Assembly (NCBI RefSeq): GCF_024679095.1
Contig: NW_026111668.1
Span: 256,001 to 320,000 of the forward strand
Origin: Eriocheir sinensis
Lineage: Eukaryota > Arthropoda > Malacostraca > Decapoda > Varunidae
Length of the DNA stretch: 64,000 nt
Direction: 5' to 3'
This document shows positions 58,560 to 64,000 of this stretch, piece after piece. How positions within the stretch are numbered: position 1 is the stretch's first letter; every line of letters starts with the position of its first letter. The notes under the pieces are model-generated. The model made no database searches. It saw only the letters and a list, made by a program, of their open reading frames with translations, and was not told where the DNA came from. A program made the position numbers and the translations under genes.

Positions 58560-59310
58560 CATCCTCTTTACCTATAACTAACTAACTATATCTAACTAAT
58601 TAACTAACTAACTATCTGTAACTAACTGACTAACTAACTGTACTCCCACTTTATTTATTTCCATTTTTATTTCAATGTTTTCTATGTGCTTCATTTACAA
58701 GGCATAGGAAGTGCAATACTAATCTCTTTCCCGTTGTGTACATCTTTAAGTATATCTAACTACCTAACTAACTAACTGACTAACTAACTATACTCCCACT
58801 TTATTTATTTCCATTTTTATTTCAATGTTTTCTATGTGTTTCAGTTACAAGGCATAGGAGGTGCAATATCTAAGTACCTAACTAACTAACTATATTCCCA
58901 CATAATTTATTTCCATTTTTATTTCAATGTTTTCTATGTACTTCAGTTACAAGGAATAGGAGGTGTCATATTAATCTCTTTCTCGTTGTTTTGTATTTCT
59001 ATCTCTAAGTAACTAAATAACCAACTAAATAACTATGTACCACAACGTTTATTTCTATTTCTATTCCAGTAATTTTTTTCATATTTTTCAATTTCAACGC
59101 AAAAGAGGTGCAATATAAACCTCCTCCCCGTATTTTTGTATTTCTATCTCTAAGTAACTAAATAACCAACTAAATAACTTTACCACAACGTTTATTTCTA
59201 CTTGCATTCCGGTAATTTTTTCATATGTTTCAATTTCAACGCATTGCAGGTGCCATATAAACCTCCTCCCCGTTTTTTGTGTAGGAAATGTTCGCCTCGC
59301 TCACTAGTAA
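58560..59310 (+). repeat. AT-rich repeat family 'TAAC', second locus (tandem)
   Basis: About five units, each with TTTATTTC(C/T)A, TTTCAAT or related, A(C/A)AAGGCATAGGA or CAACGCA, GAGGTGCAATAT, CTCTTTC or CTCCTCCCCG, and (TAAC)n, starting near 58651, 58801, 58907, 59047 and 59189 (spacing about 105-150). The end GGAAATGTTCGC at 59284-59295 matches the end of the first locus at 53.5 kb. Confidence 0.92.
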
Positions 59311-59945
59311 CCCTCGCATCATCGTCAGCAGCGGAGGCCGTAGGAGAGACGGACACGGCGCTGGATTACTTCAGGATTTGTGGGCAAGACTTAGCCACGC
59401 CACGCCTGTCCCTAATCCCCGGCAACATGTTCCCCGCCTCGCCCTCCTCACGGGGATTACTTCAGGAGGAGCAGGAGGAGGAGATGGGAGGTGGAAGAGG
59501 TGGAGAAAGGTGATGGCTGGGTGACGGGAAGGGTAGGAGGAGGTGATGGGAGGTGGTAGCTGGAAGAGGAGGAGGAGGAGGAGGAGGGGAATGGAGGTGG
59601 AAGAGGAAGAGAAAGGGAAAGAAAAGGAGGAGAATGAAGGGGAAGTAACAGATGGGAAATTTGAAATGGGAAAAAGAAAGGAGAAAATGAAGTTGAGAAA
59701 GGAATGGTAGAAAGGAGATGGAAGAGGAGAAGAGAGGAGATAGCTAGACAAAGAGGAAGGGGGAAGAGGAGGAGGAAGAAGGAGAAATGTTAGGTATGAA
59801 TTTGGAAACAGGAAGAGGAGGAAAAATATAGATGGTTGAGTGAGAGAGATGAGGAAGATAACGAGGAGGATGAAGATAGGAAAATGATAGAGATTTGGAA
59901 AGAGGACGAAAGAGGAGGAGGAGGAAAAGAGGGGGGGAACTAGGT
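59311..59945. repeat. Short unique island then purine-rich block
   Basis: 59311-59455 is unique and CpG-containing; 59456-59940 is A/G-rich with (GGA)n at about 59565-59587. Confidence 0.8.
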
Positions 59946-60109
59946 AACATGTTTCTGACAAGCCGAGTGAAAGCCGAGGTCACGCGAGACAGAAATTAAG
60001 AGTCGAGATTTATGTTTTACTAAGCTGATTCTGTTTTGTTATTTATCAAAGTATTGTTGTTTAGCAGGAGATTGCCTAGCGTTCATTTTTACAGATTTTT
60101 ACATCTTAT

Positions 60110-60615
60110 TTTTTCACTTTTCTACTTATTTCTACTTTTATACTTATTTTCTACTTATTATGCATCGATTATTCATTTTTTTCTCCATTTTTTCTACTTT
60201 TCTACATAATTTCTACGTGTTATGCATCGATTTTTTCATTTTATTCTCCCTTTTTTCTACTTTTTTCTACTTGTTTTTACTTTTTTACTTATTTTCTACT
60301 TATTATCCATCGATCTTTATTTCAGTTTCCTTTTTTTCTACTTATTTTTACTTTTCTACTTATTAGCATCGATTTTTAGTCTTATTTTCGTTTTTTTTTC
60401 TACTTAATTTTACTTTTCTACTTAATTTCTACTTATTACGCATCGATTTTTCATTTAGTTTCCTTTTTTCTACTTATTTTTACTTCTGTACTTATTTTTC
60501 TACTTACAATGCATCGGTTTCATTTTATTTTCCCTTTATTTCTACTTATTTCTACATATTTTTACTTTTCTACTTAATTTCTACTTATTATGCATCGATT
60601 TTTAATTTTTTGTTG
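60110..60615. repeat. T-rich minisatellite, 59-83 bp, seven copies
   Basis: (G/C)CATCG(A/G)T occurs at 60162, 60224, 60307, 60366, 60440, 60511 and 60592, each within TTCTACTTATTATGCATCGA or a close variant and followed by T-rich text with TTTCTACTTATTT. Confidence 0.93.
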
Positions 60616-60665
60616 TATTTTTTTAGTATATAATGAATTTTGGGGGACACTTTTATATATTTTTA

Positions 60666-61075
60666 ACAAGATAATATATTGTTGTAAGTTTAATTTAATG
60701 ATACTTGTGTTTTTTACAAGATAATATATTGTTGTAAGTTTAATTTAATGATACTTGTGTTTTTTACAAGATAATATGGTGTTGTAAGTTTAATTTAATG
60801 ATACTTGTGATTTCTACAAGATAATATAGTGTTGTAAGTTTAATTTAATGATACTTGTGTTTTCTACAAGATAATATATTGTTGTAAGTTTAATTTAATG
60901 ATACTTGTGTTTTTTACAATATAGCGTTGTAAGTTTAATTTAATGATACTTGTGTTTTTTACAAGATAATATGGTGTTGTAAGTTTAATTTAATGATACT
61001 TGTGTTTTTTACAATATAGTGTTGTAAGTTTAATTTAATAATACTTGTGTTTTTTACAAGATAATATAGTGTTAT
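60666..61075. repeat. AT-rich minisatellite, 50 bp, nine copies
   Basis: ACAAGATAATAT(A/G)(T/G)TGTTG followed by TAAGTTTAATTTAATGATAC and TTGTGTTTTTT. Starts at 60666, 60716, 60766, 60816, 60866, 60916, 60961, 61011 and 61056 (period 50, or 45 in two units with a 5-base deletion). The first two units are identical. Confidence 0.97.
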
Positions 61076-61140
61076 CGTTTAATTTCAAGATGCTGCTTCT
61101 TTTAATAGCTTATATTTGTGTGACATCTTTCACCTGAAGC

Positions 61141-61197
61141 CTATCATTAAGATCTACGTTTTTCCCCCTTTCAGAACGCACCCGTCATTAGGTAAGT
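61141..61197 (+). other. Candidate 17-nt microexon between splice signals
   Basis: An acceptor-like TTTTTCCCCCTTTCAG ends at 61174, and a donor-consensus GTAAGTA begins at 61192. The bases between (61175-61191) are unique and non-repetitive. CATTAAG and CTAC words upstream could act as branch sites. No neighbouring exon was found, so this rests on the signals alone. Confidence 0.3.
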
Positions 61198-61199
61198 AC

Positions 61200-61440
61200 A
61201 GACTTTCATTATTCCTCCTCCCTTCCCCTTCTTTTCCACTTTCTCCCTACCCCTTTCCTTCCCTCTTCCACTTTCTTCGTCGATTATTCTCCTTTTCCTT
61301 CCCGCCTCCTTCCTCCCTCCCGTCTCTTCTCGCCGTCCCATCGTCCTCGCCTCTCCCGCCGTTCAATGCGCCAACACGGTCCTTTCCGCCGCTGTCCATC
61401 ACGCCGGAAGCCCACTTGTATAAATGGACCCAAAAAATGC
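61200..61440. repeat. Pyrimidine-rich block
   Basis: C+T-rich to 61330, then unique DNA; no gene. Confidence 0.75.
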
Positions 61441-61512
61441 TGAATCTGGTATTAAATCCGAATATTAGATGATTTTTGGGGGGAGGGGGGCATGGGTTTG
61501 TGTGGGGCGGGG

Positions 61513-61563
<51 letters not shown>
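61513..61563. repeat. (GT)n microsatellite
   Basis: About 25 GT units. Confidence 0.97.
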
Positions 61564-61565
<2 letters not shown>

Positions 61566-61654
61566 TGCTAAATCCTCCCCTCCTTTAATCCCTCCATCCC
61601 TCCCTTCCCTCTGTCTCTTTCTCTCCATTCTTTGCTCCCTCGCTTCTATCCCTG

Positions 61655-61800
<146 letters not shown>

Positions 61801-63000
61801 CTCCGTGTTAATCTTTCCTCCCTTCCTGCTGCAAATAATCCCTACAGCTTCTCCAGTGTGTTCTATTTTTCCTCCCTTTCCTCCTACATTTTTCCTCCCT
61901 TTTCCTCCTCTTTTTTTCTCTTTATTCACTGTTCCATTTCCTTCCTTTTTTTCCTTCTTTCTTTCATCCTCCTTTTCCTCTTTGTTTCATTGCTTCCCTT
62001 TCTTCTCCTTCACTTCTTTTCCTCCTCTTTTAAAATCTTCTTTGGTTCCTTACTTCCTCATTTCCTTAATTCTTCCTTCCTTCTCCTCACTCTAACATTT
62101 TCTTCCTCTTTCCTTCCTTCCTTCTACTTTCCTCCTTTTCACATCCTCTCCTTCCTTCCATCTCCTAAAACCGCTTTCCTTCCCTACTTTTGTCCCTCCC
62201 ATTTACCTCCCTTCCCCTTCCTTGTGTTCTGTTTCCCTCCCTTCCCTCCCTTCCCTTCCTCCCTTCCGGCATGTTCCCTCATCCCTTCCCTTTCTCTAAC
62301 CATATCATTTGTTTTCCTTCCCTCCCTCCCCCTCCCTCCCGGACTCTGCCGCCATCCCTTTATCCCCTCTTCCCTCTTTCCCGTTCTCTTTCTGTTCTCT
62401 CCCCCTCCCTCTCTCTCATCAGCCCGTGCCTCTCTCCCCTCCCCTTATCTCTTTATCCTTCTTCATGCCTCCCCTTCCTTCCTCCCTCTCACATCATCCC
62501 TTGCCTCTCTTCTATCCCCTCCCCCTTATCTCTTTATCCCTCCTCTGCTCTCCATCCCCTTTCTCTCTCTCTCCTTCCCCTCCCTGGTTCTAATTCTCTC
62601 TCCCTTTCCTTCCCTCCCTGCCTACTCCTTCCCCTTTTTCCTTCCCTCTCTCCCATCTCTCCCTCTCTTTCTCCCTCTCCATACATCCCTCCTTTCTCCC
62701 TCCCTAACCTTCCCCTTCTCTCCCTCTTCTTCCTCCATGTCCCCCATCCTCTCATCCCTACCTTCCCCATCTCCTCCCTCCATCATACCTCCTACCTCCA
62801 GAACCTTCCCTCCCTACCTCCCTCCCACTCCTTCCCCTCCATATACCCCTCATTCCACCCTAGCTAACCTTCCCCTTCTTCCCCTCTCTCCCTCCCATAG
62901 TACAGTATCTCCCTTCCTCCCCCTCTTTCTCCCCTCCTCCCCCTCCATATAGCCATCCACCCCCAGTACAGTACCTCCCTGCTCCCCCCCTGCGCCCCCA
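61801..63000. repeat. 1.2-kb pyrimidine-rich block
   Basis: Over 90% C+T on the plus strand for most of its length, with recurring CCTCCCTTCC, TCTTTATCC and (A/G)GTACAGT words. A plus-strand frame of 486 codons covers it together with the GT and CT runs; its Ser/Pro/Leu/Phe content is compositional. Confidence 0.9.
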
Positions 63001-63170
63001 TCCCTCGGTACAGTGGCACATGCTTCTCGCGCCCCAGTTAAAGGTTAGAGAGTAGGGCGAGCGAGTATGTATCGATTTTTGACCACAAACCAACTAGTGG
63101 TGTGAGACGCGGCGCGTGGACCCGCCTTGTGTTTGGCGAGGCAGCGTGAAGGGAGGCCCAGTGACAGCGT
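63001..63170. other. Unique CpG-containing spacer
   Basis: Short non-repetitive boundary between the pyrimidine and purine blocks. No gene. Confidence 0.4.
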
Positions 63171-64000
63171 GGAATGAGCACTGAGGACACGAAAGACAGA
63201 AGGGAAGGAGGAGCAGGAAAGGGAAGGGAAACAAAAATAAGGATGGGATGAGAAGGAGAGAAGGAAAAGTAGGAAGGAGAGGACAGCAGGGCGTTGAAAA
63301 GGGACAGTGGAAGAAGACAGAAGGGAAGGAGGAGCAGGAAAGGGAAGGGAAACAAATATAAGGATGGGATGAGAAGGAGAGAAGGAAAAGTGGGAAGGAG
63401 AGGACAGCAGGGCGTTGAAAAGGGACAGTGGAAGAAGACAGAAGGGAAGGAGGAGCAGGAAAGGGAAGGGAAACAAATATAAGCATGGGAGGAAAAGGAA
63501 AAGTGGGAAGGAGAGGACAGCAGGGCGTTGAAAAGGACAGTGGAGGAAGAGAGAAAGGAAGGAGTGAGGGAACGAAGGGAGGAAAACAAGGAAAGGGACA
63601 GTAGAGAAAGACAGAAGGGAATGGGCGCTGAGGACACAACAGAGGGCGCTGAGGAGGGACAAGAGGAAGACAGGAGAAAAAAGGGAGGTAGACTAGGAAA
63701 ACACAGACAGCTGGAGAACAAGTGAAGAGCGGGAAAGGAGAGGATAAGAGAAAGATAAGAACTGACCGAGCTTTGTTTAGAAAAGTGACTGAGTAGAAGG
63801 AAACAGTAGGAAGGGGAGAGCAGGGAAGGAAAACAAATAAAAAGGGCAGGAGAAAAACAAGGAAAAGGACAGTAGAGAAAGACAGAAGGGAAGCCAGGGT
63901 GACGGCGTGGAATGGGCCGCTGAGGACACGACAGGAGGGCGCTGAAGAAAGACAGAAGGGAAGGGAGAGAAGCGGGAAAGGGAAGGGAAACAAATAAAAG
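63171..64000. repeat. Purine-rich tandem array, about 120 bp, runs off the window
   Basis: GACAGAAGGGAAGGAGGAGC begins units at 63195, 63316 and 63436 (spacing 121, 120), nearly identical, with GGACAGCAGGGCGTTGAAAA near the unit ends. Shortened units follow (about 63540 and 63615). Related text (GAAAGACAGAAGGGAAG) lies at 63876 and 63948 up to the window edge. Confidence 0.95.

Noticed and set aside
58560..58640. Telomere-like repeat from the (TAAC)n text
   Set aside because: The arthropod telomere repeat is TTAGG; TAAC/CTAACTAA words here are irregular and belong to the surrounding tandem repeat.

Overview
The window looks like repeat-dominated nuclear DNA from an animal, most probably a decapod crustacean such as a crab. 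The reasons are very long and frequent (CT)n/(GA)n and (AC)n/(GT)n microsatellites, many trinucleotide arrays, a degraded Jockey/CR1-type non-LTR retrotransposon, a tRNA-derived SINE-like copy, and no compact gene organisation. The clade assignment is an inference from composition and element types; nothing here fixes the species. There is no sign of prokaryotic operons, CRISPR arrays or organellar genes.

Layout. 1-4.9 kb holds pyrimidine and purine blocks with (CT)n runs, one of 210 bp. 5.1-8.5 kb holds two tandem arrays of about 157 and 165 bp period separated by pyrimidine-rich DNA. 8.9-12.6 kb is dense with (CT)n, (CA)n and (AT)n. 11.2-11.5, 12.9-13.1, 13.4-13.7 and 15.0-15.2 kb are islands of unique sequence. 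16.3-17.2 kb is the most gene-like non-transposon part: a possible recursive splice site on the plus strand and, on the minus strand, a 126-codon frame ending in a membrane segment. 18-23.8 kb is again (CT)n and pyrimidine-rich. 24.5-30.9 kb carries short tandem duplications of about 146-154 bp, a (GA)/(CT)/(CG) palindrome and copies of a short A-rich dispersed repeat. 34-36.5 kb holds three different minisatellite families. 40.4-42.9 kb is a dimeric satellite. 44.3-44.6 kb is the SINE-like copy. 45.5-46.9 kb (19 copies) and 48.8-49.7 kb (about 32 copies of 29 bp) are large minisatellites. 50.7-52.3 kb is a purine-rich degenerate array that has captured transposon fragments. 55.0-57.95 kb is the retrotransposon, seemingly inserted into a (CT)n tract. 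60.1-61.1 kb holds two AT-rich minisatellites. 61.2-64 kb switches from almost pure pyrimidine to purine-rich.

Genes. The only certain protein-coding ancestry is the retrotransposon endonuclease and reverse transcriptase, which is frame-broken and so a dead copy. The minus-strand frame at 16.7-17.1 kb is the only host-gene candidate worth testing. The other long open frames are low-complexity translations of microsatellites and minisatellites. The window could be intergenic or lie inside a large intron; two splice-signal candidates on the plus strand (about 16.36 and 61.19 kb) make the intron reading worth testing. I see no convincing new multi-gene system. The most unusual content is structural: tandem arrays of near-nucleosomal period in unrelated sequences, transposon pieces amplified inside arrays, and kilobase-scale switching between purine-rich and pyrimidine-rich strands.
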